A stretch of DNA of 64,000 nucleotides from Scatosoma sp045632265 (GTDB lineage Bacteria > Bacillota > Clostridia > Christensenellales > Borkfalkiaceae), in NCBI GenBank assembly GCA_045632265.1, contig JAZQWG010000002.1, forward strand, positions 1 through 64,000, in the 5' to 3' direction. A program made the translations under genes and the position numbers. Shown one piece after another: positions 8,947 through 17,811 of the stretch (position 1 is the stretch's first letter; every line of letters starts with the position of its first letter). A model generated the notes under the pieces. The model was not told the origin of the DNA. It made no database searches and saw only the letters and a program-made list of their open reading frames with translations.

Positions 8947-10293
8947 TTATTTTAAGCCTTTGCACAAGTATTGTGCAACGTAATAAATGTCGCCCGCCCC
9001 TAAAAATAGCACGGTGTCCCCTTCTTTCACCGTCTTATCAATCCACGTTTTTAACGCCAAATTATTTTCCGCATACAAGCTGCCCACTTCGCCAGCAAGG
9101 TGCAACGCACTTCCTTCTTCATCGTATTTTTCCCTTGCAGGGAAAGTTTTGTAAATAAGCAAATTATCAACTTTTGATAAAACTTCTATAAACTCTTTTA
9201 ATAAGAGTTTCGTGCGAGAATAGGTGTGCGGTTGAAAAACGACAAAAAGCCGTCCCTTTTGCGTATCTTGCGCCATGGAAATGGTTGCCGTTATTTCTCG
9301 TGGATGGTGTGCATAATCGCAAATAAACCTTGCGCCGTTATATTCGCCGATTTTTTCAAAACGTCTTTTTACCGAGCGAAAATTTTCTATCCCACGCTTA
9401 ATTTCCCGCTCGTCAAACCCAAAATATCGCATGGCTGCAAATGCCGCCAAAGCGTTGTAAATATTGTGCTTGCCAAGCGATTGTAAACGCAAACGACAAA
9501 GCTCTTTTCCATACTCTTCTACCGTAAAATTGTACCCGTCGCCACCTAATTTTATATCTTTTGCAAAATAATCCGCACAGTTATTTTCAATGCCAAACGT
9601 AGCAAAATCGCCCAGCTTATTTGCGCCCCTATCGTCAGCGCAAACAAACGCCGTTTTTGCTTGCAAACAATACTCACGAAAACAAGAAATCAAATCGTCT
9701 TCGCCGTGATAACACTCCATATGGTCCTTGTCGATATTAAGCACTACCGCAACGGACGATTGCATTTTGAGAAGATTGCGTTTGTATTCGCAAACTTCGC
9801 TTAAAAAATACTCGTTTCCATTTGTGTAGAAATTGCCAAACTCGCTATCTTCCCCGCCGATATGTGCCGTAAACGGCACGCCGACTGATTTTAGTGCGTG
9901 CGCGCAAATGGACGTGCAAGTCGTTTTACCGTGACTGCCCGCAACGGCAATTACGTTGGGAAAGTTTTGACTTACGATTGATAAAAGTTGGGCGCGAGAA
10001 AGCAATTTTTTCTTGCGTTCTATTGCAAAAACAAGTTCTTCATTCGTTGGCGTAATAGCATCCGTAAAAACCACCAAATCGGCTTCTAACAGCTCTTTAC
10101 GCGCACCGTCCACGCCCATATACGTCTTTATACCGTAAAACGCAAGCGCTTCCGTTTGCTCGTTTTTTACGGCATCGCTGCCCGACACCACGTAGCCTTG
10201 CGTGGATAAATACTTAGCAAGTGCGCTCATGCTTATCCCGCCCACACCGATAAAATATACTTTTTTAATCCCTTCCAAGCCTTTCAAAAACAT
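8947..10293 (-). CDS. murC: UDP-N-acetylmuramate-L-alanine ligase
   Basis: Cytoplasmic ATP-dependent ligase that adds L-Ala to UDP-MurNAc, the first step of the stem peptide. An N-terminal Rossmann-like motif (FIGVGGISMSALA), the ATP-loop GSHGKTTCTSI (about 118-128) and the MurC-type FQPHTYSRTKLL near residue 360 are intact; 448 residues is normal length. The ribosome site before ATG 10293 is weak, unlike its neighbours. It lies between two terminators and so forms its own transcription unit downstream of ftsZ, instead of in the usual place after murG in the dcw cluster. Confidence 0.96.
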   Translation of the reverse strand: MFLKGLEGIKKVYFIGVGGISMSALAKYLSTQGYVVSGSDAVKNEQTEALAFYGIKTYMGVDGARKELLEADLVVFTDAITPTNEELVFAIERKKKLLSRAQLLSIVSQNFPNVIAVAGSHGKTTCTSICAHALKSVGVPFTAHIGGEDSEFGNFYTNGNEYFLSEVCEYKRNLLKMQSSVAVVLNIDKDHMECYHGEDDLISCFREYCLQAKTAFVCADDRGANKLGDFATFGIENNCADYFAKDIKLGGDGYNFTVEEYGKELCRLRLQSLGKHNIYNALAAFAAMRYFGFDEREIKRGIENFRSVKRRFEKIGEYNGARFICDYAHHPREITATISMAQDTQKGRLFVVFQPHTYSRTKLLLKEFIEVLSKVDNLLIYKTFPAREKYDEEGSALHLAGEVGSLYAENNLALKTWIDKTVKEGDTVLFLGAGDIYYVAQYLCKGLK

Positions 10294-10326
10294 ATCTTAT
10301 TGTATGTTTTACCTTGTAAGAATATG

Positions 10327-10350
10327 AAAAAAAACGGCGATAAACGCCGT
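10327..10350 (-). terminator. Rho-independent terminator after ftsZ (symmetric)
   Basis: ACGGCG (10334-10339) and CGCCGT (10345-10350) form a 6-bp GC stem extended by A/T pairs, with a T run on both strands. It can stop minus-strand transcription from ftsAZ; the plus-strand side has no gene to stop. Confidence 0.82.
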
Positions 10351-10372
10351 TTTTTATAGGTTAATTGTTCAA

Positions 10373-11728
10373 TTATTTATCCGAGTTTTTTCTAATAAAG
10401 AAATCCACAAAACGAGGACGATGTTTTCTATCCGTTTGTTCGTTTTCATTGTTCGCCGTTTCGGGGATAGGATCGTCCGGTTCAAAAGGTGCAACAACTT
10501 GCGGTTGTTCGGATTGGATAGGTTGAACGGGTTGAATAGGTTGCACAAACGAAGGCATAGGTTGGGGTTGTGCATACGTAGGAACAGCTTGCGCGCCCGT
10601 GAAGAAGGGTTCGTCCGTCTTGCCAAAGTTTTGCGCGGAAACGGAATCAAGCTTTTGCGAAAGCAAGGACGCTTGACGGAAAGAATTGTCTTGCGCTTCG
10701 CTCACCCCACCGTTTTGTTGGGAATTGAAGCCCGTTGCAATAATAACCACTTCCACTTCGTCCGACATACTTTCGTCGATGCACGCACCGAAAATTACGT
10801 TTGCCGAATAATCGATAACGCCACGCACCAAATCAGCCGCCATAACGACTTCGTCCAAAGACAAATCTTTGCCACCGATAATATTCAAAATAACCGAGCT
10901 TGCGCCTTCAATCGTCGTGTTGAGCAAAGGCGAGCAAACTGCGCAACGTACAGCATCTGCAATTCTCTTTTCACCCTTTGCAACACCGATACCCATGTGC
11001 GCAAGACCACGACCTTTCAGCGTCGTCTTAACGTCCGCAAAGTCGAGGTTGATAAGCGAAGGTTTTACGATAAGTTCCGCAATACCACGAATACCTTGAC
11101 GAAGCACTTCGTCCGCAACTTTAAGCGAATCAGAGAAGGACGTTCCTTTAGGAACGACTTGACGGATTTTATCGTTGGGAATCGTGATAATCGAGTCTAC
11201 CGACTTACGAAGTTCTTCAATACCCGCAACGGCGTTGTCCATTCTACGTTTAGCTTCAAAGTTGAAGGGCAACGTGACAACGGCAACCGTCAAAATTTTC
11301 ATTTCCTTTGCAATTTTTGCAATGACGGGCGCAGCACCCGTACCCGTACCACCGCCCATACCAGCCGTGATGAACAACAAATCGGTGTTCTTCAACGCTT
11401 CTTGGATAGCTTCTTTGTTTTCTTCCGCCGCCGCTTTACCTACCGTAGGATCAGCGCCCGCACCAAGACCTTTGGTGAGTTTTACGCCGATTTGGATACG
11501 GTTAGTTGCCTTGGAGCGTGCAAGTGCTTGGTTATCCGTGTTTACAACGATATATTCCGCACTTTGCAAGCCCGATTCTATCAATCTATCAACTGCGTTA
11601 TTACCAGCACCGCCAACGCCTACAACTTTAATTTTTGCAACGCCCGAAAGGTTATTAGGTGCGTCCAAAGGCGAAGGCGTTTCTACGCCATAACCGAAGA
11701 TGTTTTCGCTTTCGTTATACATATCCAT
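10373..11728 (-). CDS. ftsZ: Cell division GTPase FtsZ
   Basis: Tubulin-like GTPase forming the Z ring. The nucleotide motif VGVGGAGNNAVDRL (about 36-49), the tubulin signature GGGTGTGAAP and the T7 loop VKPSLINLDFADV are present. The globular domain ends near residue 335. A glutamine/proline-rich linker with repeated QPIQPVQPIQ follows, and the tail RFVDFFIRKN resembles the conserved C-terminal peptide that binds FtsA and other partners. Its ATG overlaps the ftsA stop (TAATG). Transcription comes from the ftsA promoter and ends at the hairpin near 10340. Confidence 0.97.
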   Translation of the reverse strand: MDMYNESENIFGYGVETPSPLDAPNNLSGVAKIKVVGVGGAGNNAVDRLIESGLQSAEYIVVNTDNQALARSKATNRIQIGVKLTKGLGAGADPTVGKAAAEENKEAIQEALKNTDLLFITAGMGGGTGTGAAPVIAKIAKEMKILTVAVVTLPFNFEAKRRMDNAVAGIEELRKSVDSIITIPNDKIRQVVPKGTSFSDSLKVADEVLRQGIRGIAELIVKPSLINLDFADVKTTLKGRGLAHMGIGVAKGEKRIADAVRCAVCSPLLNTTIEGASSVILNIIGGKDLSLDEVVMAADLVRGVIDYSANVIFGACIDESMSDEVEVVIIATGFNSQQNGGVSEAQDNSFRQASLLSQKLDSVSAQNFGKTDEPFFTGAQAVPTYAQPQPMPSFVQPIQPVQPIQSEQPQVVAPFEPDDPIPETANNENEQTDRKHRPRFVDFFIRKNSDK

Positions 11729-12912
11729 TATTTTTTACTTCCTCCGATATTGAATAATCTTTGAATCCAACTGCGCTTCTTTACGTCGCCCACTGCCATA
11801 TTTAGTAAGGCGATTTTCGACGAAAAGCTGGGCTTGTCGTAATAGGGCAAGTCGGGCGCGATGATTTCCGTCAAACGGTTAAGCCGTTTGGAAACGTGCT
11901 CAGCTACGCCCGCAATACAGCCTACTCCTTCGCCCGTCACGCTGATAGGATTGACTGCAAACACCGTTTCATATTTTTCACGGTAATATTTATCAAAAAA
12001 GTTTTCTACGTCTTCACACAGCTCGTCAAGCGCACATTTAATTGTGTCGTTGATGGCTTGCACGGGCAAGCTTACGTCCCCTTGTTCACTCGTCCAAATA
12101 AGGTCTTTGGGAACTCCCCCGCCCGAAACGTTTGCGCTGCGTAAAATTTCTTCCGCCATTTCAAAGTCTACGTCAAACGTTTGCATAAGAGCAATCAAAA
12201 TCGTACCCACGCCGCCGTTGAACGTTTCTTCACGCACGATACCATTGCCGTACACCACGGAAATCGAGCTTGTCAAAAAGCCGATATCGAGCATGGAAGC
12301 ATAACCTTCTCTTCTCTTTTCAGGCAATAAGTACAACGCTTGCGCCAAGTCGGTGGGCAAAAAGCGTACGTTTTGGAATTCCAAATCGTTCAAAAGTCTT
12401 GTTGCCACGTCGTAAAACTCGTCCGATACAAAATAGTAGCAAAGCGCACCTTGCAACATGGTGGTCGGCACGCCGTACACGTCTTTTGCGTTGAAATATT
12501 TACGGTTGTCGTTTAAGGAAAAATACATATCCGAGTGACGGATACAAGGCTCGGTTGCGAGCAATTCGTTCAAGCCGCTTTCATACAGCGCATCCACGTC
12601 TTGCGCGGAAATTTTGCGTTTGGACGGGAAAGACAACGTATGCCCTTTCGTTGCCACCGACAAAAATGCGGAAGGCACACCCACAAAGATTTCACCGATA
12701 ATGCCTTCATAGTTTTGTCTAACGGACGTGATAGCCGCAACTACCGCACGACGAAAAGACTCAACACTCAAAAAGCCATCCGTGGAAATGCCGTCGAATT
12801 TTTCCGTATGCGAGCCGGAAAAAACGAAGGTGTCGTTCACGCCTTTCAAGCCGAGAAAAAAGGTCACTTCATACGAGCGTACGTCCAAGATAGCGACACA
12901 TTCGTTTCTCAT
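11728..12912 (-). CDS. ftsA: Divergent FtsA-like actin-family division protein
   Basis: Actin-like ATPase expected to tether FtsZ to the membrane. The 394 residues show an N-terminal VAILDVRSYEVTFFLGL phosphate-1-like segment, an inserted SHS2-type region (about 85-165), the phosphate-2-like MLDIGFLTSSISVVY with G-rich NGGVG after it, and a C-terminal basic amphipathic tail (KKRSWIQRLFNIGGSKK) of the kind FtsA uses for membrane binding. It is much more divergent than the neighbouring division proteins: the usual DIGGGTTD phosphate loop is only partly kept. Identity rests strongly on the TAATG overlap with ftsZ and on the tail. Confidence 0.82.
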   Translation of the reverse strand: MRNECVAILDVRSYEVTFFLGLKGVNDTFVFSGSHTEKFDGISTDGFLSVESFRRAVVAAITSVRQNYEGIIGEIFVGVPSAFLSVATKGHTLSFPSKRKISAQDVDALYESGLNELLATEPCIRHSDMYFSLNDNRKYFNAKDVYGVPTTMLQGALCYYFVSDEFYDVATRLLNDLEFQNVRFLPTDLAQALYLLPEKRREGYASMLDIGFLTSSISVVYGNGIVREETFNGGVGTILIALMQTFDVDFEMAEEILRSANVSGGGVPKDLIWTSEQGDVSLPVQAINDTIKCALDELCEDVENFFDKYYREKYETVFAVNPISVTGEGVGCIAGVAEHVSKRLNRLTEIIAPDLPYYDKPSFSSKIALLNMAVGDVKKRSWIQRLFNIGGSKK

Positions 12913-12962
12913 AGTCTTCTTCCCCTTTGCGTAATTCCGTTTATTTACATAAACATAGTTTC

Positions 12963-12991
12963 ATTATACACGATTATTTCTTCATTGTCAA
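12963..12991 (-). promoter_or_regulatory. Consensus sigma-A promoter of ftsA-ftsZ
   Basis: Minus strand: perfect -35 TTGACA at 12986-12991, 17-nt spacer, perfect -10 TATAAT at 12963-12968. This is one of the two best-matching promoters in the window, fitting high FtsZ demand. Confidence 0.9.
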
Positions 12992-13011
12992 TGGTATGAA
13001 AGAAAATAGTC

Positions 13012-13038
13012 GAAAAAAAACACGCTTATCGGCGTGTT
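13012..13038 (-). terminator. Rho-independent terminator after divIB
   Basis: AAACACGC pairs with GCGTGTT around a 6-nt loop (13026-13031), followed by eight T on the minus strand. It ends the murE-to-divIB transcript just before the ftsA promoter. Confidence 0.8.
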
Positions 13039-13065
13039 TCTTTTATTTCATTAAAAACATAGTTT

Positions 13066-13878
13066 TTATTCTGCCTTATCAAAGACGTCTTTATCCGAAT
13101 GCACCGCCTTAATCGCACCGTCCACTTCCGCAACGGCAATCATGCCACGGGTGCGTTCTCCGTCCGAGAGCGACAAATATGCGTTGATAGCGGCAACCGC
13201 TTTTTCTTCCGCCCTTTGTGAGGGCGTATCTACGTAAATCGCCACACCTTCCAGCGTGGTGAGTTTCAACGTCACGGTGTTTGCTGAAACACCCCTTTGG
13301 ATTTTCTCTACCGATTTGATATTGCGGCGAATGCCTTGCAACGCTTCGTCCGCCTTCGAGCAAAAGGCAAACATATACGAAAGCGAATCGTCGCCCGTCA
13401 CTTTTTCCCCTTTTTCGCCCGTCACCGTCAAGCCCGTCAAAAGCACGTTTTTCGCCTCGCCCGTTTCGTCCGAGCGGTTGGAATAATTATCTCTTATCCC
13501 AAGCACCGTGCCTTCACGATTAATGATATAATAATTCACCCCGTCCGCGCAAGCAACTGCATAAACTTCTTCGTCTTCTTGAACGTGAACGATCAATCTA
13601 TCGGGGTACGCCTTTTCTACGGACGTAATAATAAAATACGGGAATTCTTCTACAACGTCATACGCAGCATCTTCTTTTGCAAAGGGCGTAAACTTCTTAT
13701 GATACGCTTCCGCTAAGCGTTTTTGCAAAGCAATTGCTTCCACTTCCGCTTCTTTGGAAAGCGTTTTGCTTTCTACCAAAACGTCATCTATGCGATACAC
13801 CGAAGACACGCCAAGAACGGCACCCGATAAAAATACGAGCACCGTCAATAGGATAATCAGCCATTTCTTTCCTTTCAT
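13066..13878 (-). CDS. divIB: Cell division protein FtsQ/DivIB
   Basis: Bitopic division protein that bridges the Z ring and septal wall synthesis. It has a short basic cytoplasmic end, one membrane helix (about residues 5-25), then an extracellular part in which residues about 26-100 resemble the POTRA fold. YPDRLIVHVQEDEEVYAV is followed by YYIINREGTVLG, matching the FtsQ/DivIB pattern 'P..l.I.V.E..p.A.....yylID..G.vl'. The 270 residues are a typical length. It is last in the murE-ftsW-murA transcription unit, 46 bp after murA, and a terminator follows directly. Confidence 0.88.
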   Translation of the reverse strand: MKGKKWLIILLTVLVFLSGAVLGVSSVYRIDDVLVESKTLSKEAEVEAIALQKRLAEAYHKKFTPFAKEDAAYDVVEEFPYFIITSVEKAYPDRLIVHVQEDEEVYAVACADGVNYYIINREGTVLGIRDNYSNRSDETGEAKNVLLTGLTVTGEKGEKVTGDDSLSYMFAFCSKADEALQGIRRNIKSVEKIQRGVSANTVTLKLTTLEGVAIYVDTPSQRAEEKAVAAINAYLSLSDGERTRGMIAVAEVDGAIKAVHSDKDVFDKAE

Positions 13879-13924
13879 AGTCGTCCTCTTTGGTAGTTTT
13901 GCTTATTTGTCAAGCGCTTATACG

Positions 13925-15181
13925 CTATATCCGCACTCGGCGAATTTTTGCGCCCAATCTTTTTAATTTATACTCAAAATCGGCGTACCCTCTATCGATA
14001 TGCGAGAGTTCCACCACTTCGCTTTGACCTTCCGCACGCAAAGCGGCAACAACGAGCGCCGCACCACCACGCAAATCGCCCGCAACGACTTTTGCGCCGT
14101 GCAATTTTTCAACGCCACGAATAACCGCCGATCTATCTCGTACGGAAATATCCGCGCCCATGCGCTTTAATTCGGCAACGTATTTATATCTCGTTTCAAA
14201 CAAATTTTCCACGATAAGCGTCGTGCCTTTTGCCGACGTGGAAAGCGCTGCATACTGCGCTTGCAAATCGGTAGGGAAACCTGGGAAGGGCATTGTTTCC
14301 ACAAGGGGCACGGCTTGAAGCTGTCCGTTGCTCCTTAATAGTATTTTATCATTATTCGTATGTATTTTGCAACCGTTTTCACGCAATTTATGCAAAAGAG
14401 CCGCAATATTTTCCCCTCGCACCCCTATCGTTTCAATTTCGCCCCCGCAACTTGCCGTTGCAATCAGGTACGTACCTGCTTCTATCCTATCGCCAAGAGG
14501 CAAATAATCTACGCCGCGCAGCTTTTTCACACCTTCTACAACCACCGTACCACCGCCCGCCCCACGGACTTTTGCGCCCATAGCGTTGAGAAAGTTTTGC
14601 AAATCGACGATTTCGGGCTCTTTGGCGGCGTTTCGTATTACCGTACGCCCTTGCGCTTTCACAGCCGCAAGAATAATATTTTCCGTTGCGCCCACGCTTG
14701 GAAAATCAAGCATGATATCCGCGCCGAAAAGATTTTCCGCCGTGCACTCGATATACCCGCCCTCTTCCACTATCTTCACGCCTAGCCGTTTAAGCCCCGA
14801 TAAGTGCAAATCGATAGGACGAAGCCCGATATCGCAACCGCCCGGATAGGAAATTTTGGCTTTGCCAAAGCGAGTGAGCACCGAGCCGAGCATAAAAACG
14901 GAAGAACGCAGTTCCTTCGTAAGCCGTGCGGGGATTTCGTGAGAAACTGCGTTGGAACTGTCGATTACGGCGCAATCTTTTTGCCTTTTAATATTGCAAC
15001 CGAGCTCGCTTAAAATACGAAACATATTTTCAACGTCAACGATAGTCGGGACGCTTCTTATTTTTACTTGTTCATCGGTTAAAATTGAAGCGGCAAGCAA
15101 GGGCAAAACGGAATTTTTGGCGCTTTGCATTTGTATAGAGCCGTATAATTTTTCACCGCCGTCGATAACATATTTATCCAT
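13925..15181 (-). CDS. murA: UDP-N-acetylglucosamine 1-carboxyvinyltransferase
   Basis: EPSP-synthase-fold enzyme for the first committed step of peptidoglycan synthesis (PEP + UDP-GlcNAc). The active-site Cys of the flexible loop is present in SYPGGCDIGLRPIDLH, so the enzyme is expected to be fosfomycin-sensitive. The substrate-binding KNSVLPLLAASIL at the N-terminus and the RxGAxI ending are normal; 418 residues is full length. AAGGAG precedes the ATG at 15181. It sits between ftsW and divIB inside the dcw-type cluster, the place where murG and murB are found in many relatives. Confidence 0.96.
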   Translation of the reverse strand: MDKYVIDGGEKLYGSIQMQSAKNSVLPLLAASILTDEQVKIRSVPTIVDVENMFRILSELGCNIKRQKDCAVIDSSNAVSHEIPARLTKELRSSVFMLGSVLTRFGKAKISYPGGCDIGLRPIDLHLSGLKRLGVKIVEEGGYIECTAENLFGADIMLDFPSVGATENIILAAVKAQGRTVIRNAAKEPEIVDLQNFLNAMGAKVRGAGGGTVVVEGVKKLRGVDYLPLGDRIEAGTYLIATASCGGEIETIGVRGENIAALLHKLRENGCKIHTNNDKILLRSNGQLQAVPLVETMPFPGFPTDLQAQYAALSTSAKGTTLIVENLFETRYKYVAELKRMGADISVRDRSAVIRGVEKLHGAKVVAGDLRGGAALVVAALRAEGQSEVVELSHIDRGYADFEYKLKRLGAKIRRVRI

Positions 15182-15194
15182 ACGATAAAACTCC

Positions 15195-16358
15195 TTATGC
15201 TTTATTGTATGAAACTTTTCGAGTGTTTGTTCTACGAAGCGGCTCTCCTTGCTTTCTTGCGCTACGTTTTGAAATGGAATATAAAATACCCATTGACGAC
15301 ATCGTGATAATGAGCGACGTATTGCCCGAGCTTATCAAAGGAAGAGGCAAACCCGTTGGCGGAATACTGCCGCTGACGACGAGCGCGTTGATAATAGTTT
15401 GTATCCCGTAAACAAGCGTAATACCGCTTGCGAGTAAAAACGAGAAAAAATCGTCTGCACGTTTTGCTACGCAAATTCCACGATAAATCAAAAGCGCACA
15501 AATAGAAAACAAGACGAATATGCCAACTATTCCAAATTCCTCGCCGATAATCGACAAAATAAAATCACTTTCCGCAAAGGGTAAAAAACGATACTTTTGA
15601 CGAGATTTGAAAAGCCCCGTACCAAACCAACCGCCGTTGCCAAGCGCATACAACGATTGTATAAGTTGATATCCTTCCCCTTTAGGCGATTTCCAAGGAT
15701 CTAAAAATGCGGACAAGCGCAATAGCCTATACGGCTCGGCAATAATGAGTAAAGGCACGGCAAGAAGTGCGGGCAAAAATATCAAGATAAAGTGCTTGAT
15801 TTTCATGCCGCCTAAAAACAGCATAGCAAGCATGAGCAGCGCAACGCACATGGTGACGGACATATTCGGCTCTAGAATAATAAGCAAACAAATTGCCCCG
15901 CCCACGCCTAAAATAGGCAATATCCCCCGAAACGTACGCATTTTAGCCATATTTTCGGACATATACGCAGCAGAAAAGATAACGAAACCGTACTTCGCAA
16001 GTTCGGACGGTTGAATAGTAAAACCGCCTATTCCTATCCATCTCGTTGCGCCGTAATTGCTTTTGCCCACCCCTGGAACAAACACCAAAGCAAGCAAAAT
16101 TATCGGCACGATAAGCGCAACGTATCGTATGCGTTTGCCCTTTAACTTCTCGTAATTAAAGCGAGCGCAAAGCAGCATCGCCACCAACCCAACGATAAGC
16201 CCGAACAGTTGTTTTTTTACAAAATACCACTCGTCGCCATACTGCGTTTTCGCCACGTATCCGCTTGCCGAATACACAGCCAAAACCCCAAACGCCGATA
16301 ATAGCGCCGTCAAGATTAAAATGGAAATATCCCCTTTTACCCTTTCCCTGTTATTCAA
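15195..16358 (-). CDS. ftsW: Lipid II-polymerising SEDS protein FtsW/SpoVE
   Basis: SEDS-family peptidoglycan glycosyltransferase of the divisome. About ten membrane helices; family motifs YSAS (VLAVYSASG), WIGIGGFTIQPSELAKY with the essential ESDFI later, and PPTGLPLPLISSGNTSLI near the end. An open frame extends upstream to 16508, but that part would lie inside murD. I place the start at TTG 16358, which overlaps the murD stop by 8 nt (TTGAATAA) and gives an FtsW-like N-terminus of 387 residues after a purine-rich GGGGGAAG. FtsW and SpoVE cannot be told apart here; location in the mur cluster favours vegetative FtsW. Confidence 0.93.
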   Translation of the reverse strand: MNNRERVKGDISILILTALLSAFGVLAVYSASGYVAKTQYGDEWYFVKKQLFGLIVGLVAMLLCARFNYEKLKGKRIRYVALIVPIILLALVFVPGVGKSNYGATRWIGIGGFTIQPSELAKYGFVIFSAAYMSENMAKMRTFRGILPILGVGGAICLLIILEPNMSVTMCVALLMLAMLFLGGMKIKHFILIFLPALLAVPLLIIAEPYRLLRLSAFLDPWKSPKGEGYQLIQSLYALGNGGWFGTGLFKSRQKYRFLPFAESDFILSIIGEEFGIVGIFVLFSICALLIYRGICVAKRADDFFSFLLASGITLVYGIQTIINALVVSGSIPPTGLPLPLISSGNTSLIITMSSMGILYSISKRSARKQGEPLRRTNTRKVSYNKA

Positions 16359-17799
16359 TTTCGTCGCAACTTCCCCCGCCCGCCACGCTGACGGCAAAAC
16401 CGCCGTCGTCGTATTCCGTTTCGGCAATTTCGTCGTTCGCGCCACCCATGGGTTGGCTTGTTTGTTGCAATTTGACGATTTGTGCAAAGGCGTCACCTCT
16501 TTCTTCATAACTTATAAACTCGTCAAAACTCGCACTTGCGGGGCTTAAAAGGACCGTTTGACCGCTTTTTGCAAGCATTTGTGCAACGGGCACAGCCAAG
16601 TAAAAAGATTGACAAATCGTTAAATTTTCTATCCCTTGCACTCTTGCGCATTTTAGAAGCTCAAACCGATTTTCGCCGTAAAGAACGGCGTGCACCACTT
16701 GCGTTTCCTTTAATTTTTCAAAGAGTTTCGTATAATCATACCCTTTATTTTTCCCGCCGAGCAAGAGTATCTTTTCCCCTTGTACCGCTTGCAAAGCGTG
16801 CAAAGTTGCGTCCACGTTCGTACCCTTAGAATCGTCAATATACGTCACACCGTCCACTTCGCATATCTTTTCAATGCGATGTTTTATCCCGCGAAAATCG
16901 CGCAATGCTGCAACGATTTGCGCCGTTGGCACTTGCATAATTTTAGCGGTTGCGATTGCCGCCAAGACGTTTTGGATATTATGTAAACCGTTAGAAAACA
17001 GCTCGTTTGCCTCGATAATTTTCTCCTCGCCAAAATATAAATTTCCGCTTTCAAAGTACGCCCCTGCAACTCTTTCCCGCACGGAAAACCAAATGACTTT
17101 TGCCTTTGTTTTTTCAGAAAAAGAACGGACAATCACGTCATCGTAATTGAGCACGGCATATTCGGTTGGCGTGGAATTTTTGAGCAATTTTCGTTTCAAA
17201 AACGTGTAATTTTCCATGCTGTAATGGCGGTTGAGATGATCTTCCGTGATATTCAAAACAACGCCCACGTGCGGAACAAGCGAGTTGAGCGTTTCAAGTT
17301 GGAAACTTGAAATTTCCGCCACGGCAACGTCGTTTTCGCCAAGCGAAGAAAAATCAATAAGCGGCGTGCCGATATTCCCGCAAGCGTACGCCCCAAACCC
17401 GCCCGTTTGCAAAATTTTCTCAATCAAGGAAACGGTGGTCGTTTTGCCGTTGGTGCCCGTCACGGCAACCACTTGGCTTTTTAATACTCGAGCCGCCAAC
17501 TCCGTTTCGCCTATCACGCCCTTCCCCTTTCGCTTAAAAGCCACCGCCAAAGGATGGTCTATGGGAATACCGGGGCTTAACACAAGCGCATCACAGCTAT
17601 CCGCCAAGGCGAATAAATCCTCTTTATCCACGCATTTTGCGCCGATTTTGACAAGTTCTTCGATATTTTCTTTAATTCTTGCTCCGTCAAGTTCGTCATA
17701 CACGTACGTTTTAGCACCTTTTGAAAGCAAGTATTTCGCCGCCGAATAGCCCGATTTGGACATTCCTAAAACTAAAAACGATTGTTGTTTGGGATACAT
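16351..17799 (-). CDS. murD: UDP-N-acetylmuramoylalanine-D-glutamate ligase
   Basis: Cytoplasmic ATP-dependent ligase adding D-Glu to UDP-MurNAc-L-Ala. The N-terminal LVLGMSKSGYSAAKYL binds the UDP part. The ATP loop is VTGTNGKTTTVSL (about 114-126), and the Mur ligase central motif NITEDHLNRH and the C-terminal YIDDSKGTNVDATLHAL are intact. AAGGAGG precedes ATG 17799. At 482 residues it is about 30 longer than usual because of a Gly/Asp-rich C-terminal extension after the Mur_ligase_C domain; that extension runs over the ftsW start region, and the two reading frames overlap by 8 nt with the ftsW start chosen here. Confidence 0.96.
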   Translation of the reverse strand: MYPKQQSFLVLGMSKSGYSAAKYLLSKGAKTYVYDELDGARIKENIEELVKIGAKCVDKEDLFALADSCDALVLSPGIPIDHPLAVAFKRKGKGVIGETELAARVLKSQVVAVTGTNGKTTTVSLIEKILQTGGFGAYACGNIGTPLIDFSSLGENDVAVAEISSFQLETLNSLVPHVGVVLNITEDHLNRHYSMENYTFLKRKLLKNSTPTEYAVLNYDDVIVRSFSEKTKAKVIWFSVRERVAGAYFESGNLYFGEEKIIEANELFSNGLHNIQNVLAAIATAKIMQVPTAQIVAALRDFRGIKHRIEKICEVDGVTYIDDSKGTNVDATLHALQAVQGEKILLLGGKNKGYDYTKLFEKLKETQVVHAVLYGENRFELLKCARVQGIENLTICQSFYLAVPVAQMLAKSGQTVLLSPASASFDEFISYEERGDAFAQIVKLQQTSQPMGGANDEIAETEYDDGGFAVSVAGGGSCDEIE

Positions 17800-17811
17800 A
17801 TTTCCTCCTTA

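Noticed and set aside
10421..11764. Plus-strand open frame of 447 codons
   Set aside because: Antisense to ftsZ, whose minus-strand product is unmistakable.
16359..16508. Upstream extension of FtsW by 50 codons
   Set aside because: It would lie fully inside murD and adds a hydrophilic segment not seen in FtsW; the TTG at 16358 overlapping the murD stop is more plausible.
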